Assembly (NCBI GenBank): GCA_003819715.1
Contig: RPQN01000018.1
Span: 1 to 49,782, forward strand
DNA length: 49,782 nucleotides
Direction: 5' to 3'
Source: Ignavibacteriota bacterium
GTDB taxonomy: Bacteria; Bacteroidota; Ignavibacteria; UBA10030
Below are positions 17,360-25,767 of this stretch, piece after piece. Positions within the stretch are counted from its first letter, which is position 1, and each line of letters begins with the position of its first letter. The notes beneath the pieces were generated by a model, which was not told where the DNA came from, made no database searches, and saw nothing but the letters and a program-made list of their open reading frames with translations. A program made the position numbers and the translations under genes.

Positions 17360-17563
17360 TTACGGCACTTTAGAAATTTCTTCCTTTTCTCGTGTATACA
17401 GCAAAGCCATCACTTTCGGGTCTCGTTCCAGATTACCAGCGATAAATGATTCCCGAAGAGTAATGCATTTCTCTTTGACATTGTTGACCATTTCTTTGTT
17501 ATCCGGGCTTCTCGCAGCCAATTCTTTTATACGAACCAAGACATGCGTTCCTGAGTTTGTCAC
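17360..17563 (-). CDS. 67-aa protein homologous to the C-terminus of the 20003 gene product
   Basis: It starts with GTG directly after the TAG of the DUF3592 gene (no gap), with AGAGG about 9 nt upstream, so it is probably translationally coupled. Its second half aligns with the end of the secreted protein encoded at 20003-20761: LRESFIAGNLERDPKVMALLYT against LTRKSITTGKQERYTKMMALLYT. It has no signal peptide. It could be a remnant of a larger paralogue or a stand-alone small version of that domain. Confidence 0.5.
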   Translation of the reverse strand: MTNSGTHVLVRIKELAARSPDNKEMVNNVKEKCITLRESFIAGNLERDPKVMALLYTREKEEISKVP

Positions 17564-18838
17564 CTATTGCATCCTCTCTTCCTCGATGGACGCATCTTCA
17601 TCATCCATCGATCTTACAAACGGATCGTTACCTATCTTATCGTTGAAATCGATGTAAAATTTCTGAACTGGTTTCAGCGAGTCCAGATAAGCGCGAAACC
17701 GATCCCCTTCTTTGATTTCCGCTTCAGTCTGGCGCGGTACCCAGAAAGAAAATTCTCCCTCAAGCGAAACAAAATTCTCTAATTTTGCGGCTGCTCCTTT
17801 GGCATCCTCTTTGATTCGATAGTGAAGATACCGGGTTTTCTTATTCGCCTTTATCACCGTAGCTATCGCTGAGACTCCGGATGTTTTAAGTTCTTTGTGA
17901 ATACCGGGATCATGGGTTTCGGGAACGATACTCTTGTACCCATTTATTACAAGAATAAACAACACGAGCAATGCAAACGTACTGAATCCAAAAAATATTG
18001 GAGAGGGCCAAAACTCATCCCATGTGTTCACACGACCCTGATCCGGTTTGCCGGCAAGATAGATGACCTCCACCTTGTCGCCCGCCTTAAGCCGGGACAA
18101 TGGCTTGGCCAGCGATCTTCGAATGGTATGGGGCGTACCTGAAGAATCTTCAAAGTCGATCATCGGAAACATTCCGCTTTCTATAGTGCCATTGTTGCTT
18201 TTGGAGTAACCTCTTTCAATCGCTGTGACGTACCCTGTCACCTTCATGCCGTTGGAACGCAGATCGGCTGTTATGTTGTAAGTCCAATACGTCCCTAACA
18301 CACATGAGGGGATCGCGAAAAACAAAATAAGCAGGACAGGAAAACGAACGGGATTCAGGTGAAAGTGAGCAATGACAGTTGGCAGGAGATGGAAGGGATC
18401 ATCCAATGTCGGGTCATTTGAAATGAGGATGCCTCCCATCCACATCAAGATTAAAACAACGACAAAACCCAGAAGAACGCTTGCCGGGCCGATCGGAAAA
18501 TCCTCCCAGGTAAGTAACAGGGCATTTCTGGGATTTGACTTGCTGTAAGCTACAGTGAGGTCATCCCCTACCCGTGCCGAGGGAGCCGAGGTATATGACC
18601 GACCACTGACCCTGATAAGTTCACCGTCTGAAGTAACAAATTCAACCATTGGAGAGAACATTGGTGCTCTCCCGGGTTCGCTGTTGAAACGCGACGAACT
18701 CTCCATCCCAACAACAATACCATGGGCTCTTTTCCCGGCAATCAATAAGTGAACTGAATTCTGCAGCAAATATCCCGTCAGGAATAACAAAAGCAGAATT
18801 ACGAAACTCAATATCCATCCAATCCAATTTATCGCCAT
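17564..18838 (-). CDS. Tandem DUF3592-like membrane protein
   Basis: 424 aa. Four hydrophobic helices (about residues 7-27, 118-140, 165-187 and 275-300) flank two beta-rich domains that resemble DUF3592: VEFVTSDGELIRVSGRSYTSAPSA...VGDDLTVAYSKSNP, and IDFEDSSGTPHTIRRSLAK...AGDKVEVIYLAGKP. Both show the ...G..V.V.Y...P pattern. A third soluble part (residues ~310-424) is acidic at its end. Function is unknown. DNA is AT-richer than the upstream peptidase gene. Confidence 0.7.
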   Translation of the reverse strand: MAINWIGWILSFVILLLLFLTGYLLQNSVHLLIAGKRAHGIVVGMESSSRFNSEPGRAPMFSPMVEFVTSDGELIRVSGRSYTSAPSARVGDDLTVAYSKSNPRNALLLTWEDFPIGPASVLLGFVVVLILMWMGGILISNDPTLDDPFHLLPTVIAHFHLNPVRFPVLLILFFAIPSCVLGTYWTYNITADLRSNGMKVTGYVTAIERGYSKSNNGTIESGMFPMIDFEDSSGTPHTIRRSLAKPLSRLKAGDKVEVIYLAGKPDQGRVNTWDEFWPSPIFFGFSTFALLVLFILVINGYKSIVPETHDPGIHKELKTSGVSAIATVIKANKKTRYLHYRIKEDAKGAAAKLENFVSLEGEFSFWVPRQTEAEIKEGDRFRAYLDSLKPVQKFYIDFNDKIGNDPFVRSMDDEDASIEEERMQ

Positions 18839-18939
18839 AGCTCTGAGTTCACTAAATTTTATGTATCCGGTCCAACGGGCTCATTTGAACATTCAAGTCA
18901 TTGTTTTCTTGTGAGTATTTCACCAAAGCAAATGATTGA

Positions 18940-19272
18940 TCAGGGCCTTGTGAAGCTGCCAAATTTTATGTTATTCTCACGCATAAATACTCCAAACAAA
19001 GAGTATGCTTTATTTACACTGAACCGATTTTTAATTTCCTGTAAAAGAGCGGATTGATCCCCGTCTCTTATGCTCAAGAGATTATAGAATTTATTTACTT
19101 CTTCCGGCTCTACGGTATAGATATACTCATAATCCGAATCGCCGCAGTATTCTTCAACAGATTTTCCCACATCGTGTCCATCAAAGTACAACTGGCCTTT
19201 CTCGTTAAAGTATATCTTCATAGATATTTTAATATCAGGTCTCTCTAAATAAAACAGAATTACTTTTTCCAA
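18940..19272 (-). CDS. Small acidic protein of the GDSDYEY type
   Basis: 110 aa from a TTG at 19272 with AAAGG nearby (or 93 aa from the ATG at 19221). No signal peptide. The block KIYFNEKGQLYFDGHDVGKSVEEYCGDSDYEY recalls, from memory, a widespread family of small uncharacterised proteins common in Actinobacteria and Bacteroidota, often among toxin/immunity-type genes. That link is weak. It lies in an AT-rich stretch with two lipoprotein-like or secreted neighbours. Confidence 0.5.
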   Translation of the reverse strand: MEKVILFYLERPDIKISMKIYFNEKGQLYFDGHDVGKSVEEYCGDSDYEYIYTVEPEEVNKFYNLLSIRDGDQSALLQEIKNRFSVNKAYSLFGVFMRENNIKFGSFTRP

Positions 19273-19315
19273 AGCGCGCCTTTGATGGGTTTATTTTACT
19301 TTTTCGAAACGCTTC

Positions 19316-19939
19316 TTAGAATCTGTTCCCGTTTTGCTTTTCGTCTTTCATAATCTTTTCCAAGTCCAAGAGTCCGATAAGTACGGCACTGTTATTTCCT
19401 TCGCCTGCCGCTTCTCCATTATATGTTATTATAAACTTCCCGTCTTTGTAATAGGTAATATCCGAGATGAAATCAAATTGCTTGCGATTGAAGAGAATGG
19501 TAAGCTCGTTATTTGAAAGGGCCTTTACCATCAGATAAAATGTTTCCGAGTCGCCGCGGTATTGCCTGTCAATGCTTTTTAAAGTCACTTTTGAATATTT
19601 CTGTTTATCGACTGGAACATTATGCAGAGAGTAACCGCTTCTATATTCCCCTGTACCATCGTTCATTAAACACTCTCTTTCCTTTGCGATGGCATACGGA
19701 TTCAGAGTATCTAAAATAGCACCGTTGTCTGGGGATATTTCAATAAATGTCGAATCCCAATTCCTGCCGAAAATGAAGTTCGATTCTTTGATATAGACTT
19801 CTCCAACCCGACCTTCAATTTTTATATTCCAGACAAAGTCTTTTACGGTGAACGTATAGTCTTTGTGATTCAAAAAGGTCTTGGTGCACATCATATTGAA
19901 TAACGAGAGTATGGAAAATACAATTATTCGATTTTTCAT
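19316..19939 (-). CDS. Putative small lipoprotein, unrecognised
   Basis: 207 aa. The N-terminus MKNRIIVFSILSLFNMMC looks like a lipoprotein signal with Cys at about residue 18. The rest is beta-rich and polar (KDFVWNIKIEGRVGEVYIKE, FDFISDITYYKDGKFIITYNG). No family recognised. It is AT-rich, and its start is 63 nt after the end of the 20003 gene on the same strand. Confidence 0.6.
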   Translation of the reverse strand: MKNRIIVFSILSLFNMMCTKTFLNHKDYTFTVKDFVWNIKIEGRVGEVYIKESNFIFGRNWDSTFIEISPDNGAILDTLNPYAIAKERECLMNDGTGEYRSGYSLHNVPVDKQKYSKVTLKSIDRQYRGDSETFYLMVKALSNNELTILFNRKQFDFISDITYYKDGKFIITYNGEAAGEGNNSAVLIGLLDLEKIMKDEKQNGNRF

Positions 19940-20002
19940 TGGCGGGACATGTACTCTTTTTTCATCGATTCAATTTCAGCAGGACAAAGTCCATCACCGC
20001 CG

Positions 20003-20761
20003 TCACTTGCTGTTATTGTTGACAAAATCAATCATCGGCTGTCCGGGATCATGGAAAATAACCCCCCCATTCTTATCTATCGTATAAAGCAATGCCATCA
20101 TTTTTGTGTATCGTTCCTGCTTCCCGGTGGTAATAGATTTTCGAGTAAGAGCATAATTATTTTTGATTACTTCCACATTCCCAACATCGCTCTCAGGGTG
20201 TTTTTTCGCATAGCCGCTCACAGCCAATTCATGTGCATAGACGACGGCATTTTCTTCTGAATTGACCGCAAGGCCATCCTCCCAAAATTCAGCGATATAG
20301 GTGCCATCGCCAATGTGTTGAATACGGATATCATAGTCTCCTGCAATCTTCTTCTGATCCATCTTTCCGAATTCACTGAACACCAGCAGAAATGTCTCTA
20401 CGTCGAATTGTGTCGCTGCGGCATAGTCGTTCCTTGATTGTTCCCCTAACGCCTGCAATTCATTTTGCTTTTCTTCCGGCCATGTAGTTATTTTTGCTGC
20501 AATAGCTTTATTCTCCATTGATTCCGGGTCTGATTTTTTCGCCGACTGCTTCAGATCGGTAATGGACCGCCCTTTAATTGATTTATAAATTGGATCATTT
20601 TTATCCAGGTAATCTGCTGTTCCATTTTTTGCTGCCATCATGGGTTTCCCCGTTTTATGAGATTGAGAGTAACTATAACCGCCGCTGAATACGAGGAACG
20701 CACTGAGTACGATCAATAGTCGTTGAATAGATTTATTCTTTGAAGATGTCCGTGGCTGCAT
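20003..20761 (-). CDS. Secreted protein of unknown function, last gene of the giant-protein locus
   Basis: 252 aa from the ATG at 20761, chosen because AAGGA lies 7-8 nt upstream and it opens a signal sequence (SIQRLLIVLSAFLVFSGGYSYSQ). The ORF track start at 20881 overlaps the preceding gene. The mature part has a charged N-terminal half (DPIYKSIKGRSITDLKQSAKK) and a C-terminal domain with YDIRIQHIGDGTYIAEFWEDG and ENAVVYAHELAVSGYAKKHP, ending in the KMMALLYT block shared with the 67-aa protein at 17360. The family is not recognised. Confidence 0.6.
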   Translation of the reverse strand: MQPRTSSKNKSIQRLLIVLSAFLVFSGGYSYSQSHKTGKPMMAAKNGTADYLDKNDPIYKSIKGRSITDLKQSAKKSDPESMENKAIAAKITTWPEEKQNELQALGEQSRNDYAAATQFDVETFLLVFSEFGKMDQKKIAGDYDIRIQHIGDGTYIAEFWEDGLAVNSEENAVVYAHELAVSGYAKKHPESDVGNVEVIKNNYALTRKSITTGKQERYTKMMALLYTIDKNGGVIFHDPGQPMIDFVNNNSK

Positions 20762-20867
20762 GTATTGATCCTTCAATTGATACCATGTATTACTTTTTTT
20801 CAATCGTGAGAAGCCCTTATCGGTCAGGTGGTTTCCAATAGTACGAGAGTGAACGGCTTTCAGTATT

Positions 20868-23558
20868 TTACCATTGAACATTCAGTGCAACATGAAATAT
20901 GAGCTCATCATAATTGAGCGTGTTGTCGGCAAGATCTTTATAGGCTGTCTGTTCTGCCCTTGCGTTAAGAGTAATATTTTTCCACGGGGAAATGGTCGTC
21001 GTCAAATAAAACCCTGTTTTATGATTCACCGCCTCTTCCGCGGTGACGTCTACTCCGATCGTGCTGGTGAGGAATTCCGAAAATGCGGCGTTGACGCTGA
21101 AATCATAATTGCTGATATGAGAATTTAATGACAACGAAGCTGTTTTAATGAGTCCCCAGGTACCTGAAAATGAGAACGGATTATTAAAGCTTACTCCTTC
21201 AGTTATAGAAATTGAATTGGTGTGATAATCCGACAGGCCGCTGAGGGTGAGTGCTTCATTCCTCGTATAGGCGACCGTGGTGGATATGTTCAATTCATCA
21301 ATGAGCAAAACGTAACCGGTGACCGCGGAGAGCATGGAAGTTTTATTTTCAACCTTCCGGGTAAGAACCGAGTCGTCGTTTTTCTGAACAACCGGTGAAT
21401 ACGAAACCTGCAGGAAAGGAAGTTTCGGAAAATTCAGCCCGAGATTGAGCCCATATGCCGAAGTGGTGGTGGTGGAGCTTTTCCAATCAATGAGGTTGTC
21501 GTGCGAAGTTCTGAAGAATGTACTGAGCGATATTTTTCTGGAAAATAATCCCTGTTCGGCTTTTGCTTCGTAGGCGATTTGATCATTTCTCAAATTCGGC
21601 GCTCCAAGGGATACATACCCTGGTCCGATCATTTTCGTATTAAAAGAAATGCGGGTTGCAGATCCTGTATTGTTATAGGATATTTTTCCTGAATACGAAT
21701 AATCAAAGGAAGAGCTGATTTTAGGATGAAGGACTCCCTTGATCCAGCTTGGGATTTCTTTTATTTCCAGGTCGGCATCTCTTGTATCACGCGTAAGAAT
21801 TGCGGCATTTCCTTCTCCTTCAATGAGAATATGATCCTGAAAGAGAGCCAGTTTTGTTTCCATGCCAAAAACATCATTTGCTTTTGGAGTCAACGGTATA
21901 CTGCCGGGCGATATGGAAGGCCCCATCGCTGAAGTAGTGGATGAAACGGTCATTGAATTTTCATCGTCCTTCACATAAACCCCGGTAAAGAATAAATGAG
22001 TGCCTTCTTTTTTCCCCAGTCCGAGCCGGCCGGCATACAAATTTCTTTGGTACGCAATATTTTGTATACTCCTCTGATTCTTCGATGCCGCGAACGCCGC
22101 ATAAAGAATTCCCGGATTCAGTTCAACATTAATTCCCGTCACCGGAACCCCTTTTAACGTGTAATCAGAATAGGACGGGTAATTTATTCCTATGCCCAGC
22201 GCAATGAAGCTCATCATGAAATTATCCCATCCCGACAGTTCCTTAATTTTATCTCCCAGACGCGTTTTGAGATTTTCCCGATAGCTCTTAAAATCAACAT
22301 TAAAAGCGAAGCGGTTGATGCTCTGGCGATCCGATCCATTCTGCGAAGAAAGAAGAATGTTTGCCGTGATGGGAAGATCATACAGTATCAGAGAAGGATT
22401 AAGCTCCGCTGTTAAAATACTCTTCGGTACCTCTGAAAACGGCAAGTCTTTGTAGCCGGTCTCCCAGCTTAATTTTGCATTTCCTGAAAATAGAAGAGGA
22501 CTTGGTTTGTTTTCTTTTTCATTTTCATATATCATATCCGCTAATTGTGAATTGTCTGTCGATGCAAGCAGCAGGTGTTGCCCGGCAAAGGAAGAGGAGG
22601 TATTGCCCAATTCGTTTGCCGACGTTGATTTATTATCGACGAACGTATGCTGTGAATTATCGGTATAGGTAAATTCCCAAGTCTCGCTTTCAGAAATCAG
22701 TTCATTGTTGAGATACGCACCCACCTGCCACGCATACGTCCTGTTGTTTTCAAACCTCCTGCCTCCCGTCGGATATAAAAAAACACTGGAATAAATATTT
22801 TGATTTTTATAGAAGGCGGGATTGGATAAGAGCGCATCAGAGGGGGATTGATTCCCCAGCATCTCCGCAATTCTTATGGAGTATGTTGCCTTAACGCCCG
22901 GCGGGATGGGAGAAGGCGGCAGCCAGTTGAACGTAATGGAGGAGCCATTAACATAATTGGCCGGTATTCCTGTGTCTTCATTTGTTTTCGTTCCCGTTGT
23001 TGTCATTCCATCATTCCCCGATCCAGCAACATCAGTTCCGCCCCCTGAAATTATCTTCACGCCGTTTTCCGGCAGCAACAGTTCAACCTGGGACATGTTC
23101 TGTGTCTGCGCCTGTATGCATTGTGTCCCAAGTTCCACTCCGGTTTCTGCATTGAAAACCGTAACACAAATCTCATAATCGCCCGTAGGGACAGCGCCGA
23201 CATTCTCAACCACATTCGCGTATTTGTTATTATTGACATCAACACTCATGGGAACAAGCTCCCGCGAATTTACAACTTTTACGCCGGGGGCTAATGAAAA
23301 AGCAGCCGTCGTTGCAGATACGATTTGTCCTTTTGCCGATTCGCTTGCGACACCATGCAGGTACACCCGATACGTTGTCGTTGTGGGATTTATTAATGTC
23401 ACCTTCCACATATGTTCAATCTTGAACTGGAAGGGAGGCGGCTGCTGAAGGACAACGGTGACCTGGGCATGGAGATCCATTTGAGAAAATAAGAGCATCA
23501 CCGCAAGAGCCGAAACAATACAGCGTACGTTTATTCGTTTCACAAAATTCCTTTTCAT
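20868..23558 (-). CDS. Outer-membrane beta-barrel protein with an N-terminal adhesin-like module
   Basis: About 896 aa from the ATG at 23558 (the ORF track uses a GTG 10 codons earlier, 2 nt after the upstream gene). Signal peptide, then a module also present at the start of the 1614-aa protein: VVLQQPPPFQF...MWKVTLINP, the IAEMLGNQSPSDAL block and NNRTYAWQVGAYL. That block resembles TANFOR-type repeats, as far as memory goes. From about residue 330 the chain is a run of amphipathic beta-strands and ends in ...HVALNVQW, a typical terminal strand with an aromatic last residue. Probably an outer-membrane partner of the two upstream secreted proteins. Confidence 0.7.
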   Translation of the reverse strand: MKRNFVKRINVRCIVSALAVMLLFSQMDLHAQVTVVLQQPPPFQFKIEHMWKVTLINPTTTTYRVYLHGVASESAKGQIVSATTAAFSLAPGVKVVNSRELVPMSVDVNNNKYANVVENVGAVPTGDYEICVTVFNAETGVELGTQCIQAQTQNMSQVELLLPENGVKIISGGGTDVAGSGNDGMTTTGTKTNEDTGIPANYVNGSSITFNWLPPSPIPPGVKATYSIRIAEMLGNQSPSDALLSNPAFYKNQNIYSSVFLYPTGGRRFENNRTYAWQVGAYLNNELISESETWEFTYTDNSQHTFVDNKSTSANELGNTSSSFAGQHLLLASTDNSQLADMIYENEKENKPSPLLFSGNAKLSWETGYKDLPFSEVPKSILTAELNPSLILYDLPITANILLSSQNGSDRQSINRFAFNVDFKSYRENLKTRLGDKIKELSGWDNFMMSFIALGIGINYPSYSDYTLKGVPVTGINVELNPGILYAAFAASKNQRSIQNIAYQRNLYAGRLGLGKKEGTHLFFTGVYVKDDENSMTVSSTTSAMGPSISPGSIPLTPKANDVFGMETKLALFQDHILIEGEGNAAILTRDTRDADLEIKEIPSWIKGVLHPKISSSFDYSYSGKISYNNTGSATRISFNTKMIGPGYVSLGAPNLRNDQIAYEAKAEQGLFSRKISLSTFFRTSHDNLIDWKSSTTTTSAYGLNLGLNFPKLPFLQVSYSPVVQKNDDSVLTRKVENKTSMLSAVTGYVLLIDELNISTTVAYTRNEALTLSGLSDYHTNSISITEGVSFNNPFSFSGTWGLIKTASLSLNSHISNYDFSVNAAFSEFLTSTIGVDVTAEEAVNHKTGFYLTTTISPWKNITLNARAEQTAYKDLADNTLNYDELIFHVALNVQW

Positions 23559-23590
23559 TAGCTTATGAATGAGTCCACAAAGACTCACTT

Positions 23591-25726
23591 TTATTCAATA
23601 ATTTTACCCACCACTTCGCTCAACGTTGACTGACCGCCATCCTTCATAACGGCCTTTATTGCATAGTAATTTGTCTTATGGGCATTCTTGTCGGTATAAG
23701 ACTTTTCCGTCGTGATGTCATATTGCGTTAAGTTTCCGTTATCGTCCTTTTTGTAAACAATAAAAGAAGGCTCAACTTTTGAGGAAGGATAATTCCAGGT
23801 CAGGATAATATTTTTCTTTTCGACTTTTGCATTGAGGTTTTCAATGGGAGGCCGAATGCCGGTGTCATATGGTTTGCCGTATACCGCGGATGCATAATGA
23901 GAATACAATCCGCCAAAATCCTTCGCCCTTATTGAATAATAGTACGTAACTCCCGTCGTTACGTTCGTATCAATAAATTTGGATAAAAGGGAACTGAACA
24001 TGCTCAGAATTTGCCATTCAGACTTCAAGTCTGTTTTTCTGTAGAGAATATGCTCTTGTACATCTGCACTGCTGCTTGAGACAAAGAATAATTCCACTTG
24101 TTTTTCTTTCACAACGACACTTGTAAATATCGGAGAGACAGGTGCTATGGTGTCCGGTCGCGCGACTTTGAGGAGATCCGAAAAATCTGATTGATTGTAG
24201 TTGAAATCGAGAGCTTTCACTTTATAATAGATAAACGGAGTTAAAGAATTTAACGTGACCGTGTCTTTGAATACGGTTTGAATTTCCTGATTTAAGGAAT
24301 CGTTCTCGACAAAGCCCTCGACCATAACGGAAAATTCATGTTCGGGGCTGTTTGCCTTGAAGAGCCGATACCCCATCAAATCTTTTTCTTTGCTTTTCTT
24401 CACCGTTATCGTCACCACTCCCAACGAATCTATTGTCCCCGATAGAAAAGCAGGCTTGCCGGGGGGTATGGAATCAATCAACGTGACCGATACCGGGAAT
24501 GAGGAGCTTACATTATTTGCCGTATCCATTGCCTGGACGACATAATAATTTGCCTGCCCTCTGACAAATGTCGTATCCGTAAATGTTCTTGCTTCTTTCG
24601 GCAGCATCGCCTGATGCAGGACTTTAAAATCTCCTTCATTTTTATTTGCCCGTGCAACAAAAAATCCTTTTAAGTCCGGAGCCGGAACCGGGTTCATCTG
24701 CCACGTCACCAATACTTCGTTTGGTTTTACATTTTGAGGCTGCGGCAAAAACGGTTGTTCGGGAGGAGTCAAATCCTTAGGCATGGCTTTCACTTCTGCA
24801 AATTGTACTTTTTCACCGAACAATGTGTAACCAAAAAATCGATACGTATAGACTTGATAATTGATAAGGTTTTTGTCGTTGAATCCGCTTCTCGATTCGC
24901 CGCCCGCAGCGCTGCCTTCAAGATTATGAATAGGCGCCTTATTCAATTGAGTAAATGTCGTCTCGCCTGGATTCGCACGTTCTACAAAATATCCTGAAAG
25001 ATCCGGTGTCTCTATCCAGGCAAAAAATAATTCCGTATCTCCCTGTTTCACATAAACCGGGTTATCATAGCCCTTCTTAAGGTTTTCAGCAACAATTCTA
25101 TAATCAACGGAGATAACCGTATAAACATCGGATTTCCCAACAGGTCTTGCTCGATAGAAATAGGTCTTCCCTTTTATTGCGGTACTATCCGTATACGCTA
25201 AACCCAATGCGGTTGCAGCCTTTGCGTCTTTGAGAGCAGTGAGTGTAAATATCATATACTCGAAATCTTCCTTACTCTTTTGATCTTTTAATTCAGCAAT
25301 TCCTTTTTCGAAATTGAATGCTCCCCCTTTTCCCTTGTCAATGTTTTTCAGAAAATCTCTTGCAATCTCCAATTCATTCTTTGATTCCAGGCTTTTCTCG
25401 CTCCTGAGAGCAGTTTCCCATTGAGTATCGCTGTAAGGAAATATTCTTGCAATTTCTGCATACGTCATTTTATTGGGATCTTTTCTTATAATCGACGTAT
25501 CGAAAAGCATTCGCTCTATAATAAACCCTTCTTTAAACCCGACTTCCAAAACAGATTTTTTATCGGGGAAAAATCGAATTTCAACACCTTTGCCCTCCGT
25601 ATATCTGCCGATTAAATTAATAGTGCTGACCGGATTGATGACGGGTTCTGCATCTTGCGCAAAGCAATTGCTCGCGTAAAATAATATTGATGCGATAGTG
25701 AGAATGTGTCTTGTTTGTTTATTCAT
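23591..25726 (-). CDS. Secreted multi-fibronectin-type-III-like protein
   Basis: 711 aa with a signal peptide (MNKQTRHILTIASILFYASNCFAQ). After an N-terminal region of ~200 residues there are about five FN3-like repeats separated by linkers such as DLTPPEQPFLPQPQNV, DSIPPGKPAFLSGTID and DTIAPVSPIFTSVVV. Each carries strand patterns like YFVERANPGETTFTQ, and ends with a YYYSIRAKDFGG-type strand. There is no T9SS tail and no catalytic motif. Likely a scaffold or surface protein. The genes before and after lie 41 and 2-32 nt away, so it is inside the same operon. Confidence 0.75.
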   Translation of the reverse strand: MNKQTRHILTIASILFYASNCFAQDAEPVINPVSTINLIGRYTEGKGVEIRFFPDKKSVLEVGFKEGFIIERMLFDTSIIRKDPNKMTYAEIARIFPYSDTQWETALRSEKSLESKNELEIARDFLKNIDKGKGGAFNFEKGIAELKDQKSKEDFEYMIFTLTALKDAKAATALGLAYTDSTAIKGKTYFYRARPVGKSDVYTVISVDYRIVAENLKKGYDNPVYVKQGDTELFFAWIETPDLSGYFVERANPGETTFTQLNKAPIHNLEGSAAGGESRSGFNDKNLINYQVYTYRFFGYTLFGEKVQFAEVKAMPKDLTPPEQPFLPQPQNVKPNEVLVTWQMNPVPAPDLKGFFVARANKNEGDFKVLHQAMLPKEARTFTDTTFVRGQANYYVVQAMDTANNVSSSFPVSVTLIDSIPPGKPAFLSGTIDSLGVVTITVKKSKEKDLMGYRLFKANSPEHEFSVMVEGFVENDSLNQEIQTVFKDTVTLNSLTPFIYYKVKALDFNYNQSDFSDLLKVARPDTIAPVSPIFTSVVVKEKQVELFFVSSSSADVQEHILYRKTDLKSEWQILSMFSSLLSKFIDTNVTTGVTYYYSIRAKDFGGLYSHYASAVYGKPYDTGIRPPIENLNAKVEKKNIILTWNYPSSKVEPSFIVYKKDDNGNLTQYDITTEKSYTDKNAHKTNYYAIKAVMKDGGQSTLSEVVGKIIE

Positions 25727-25767
25727 AATGATATCTGCTTTTTAATTGTTGAATTATTTTTTGCATG

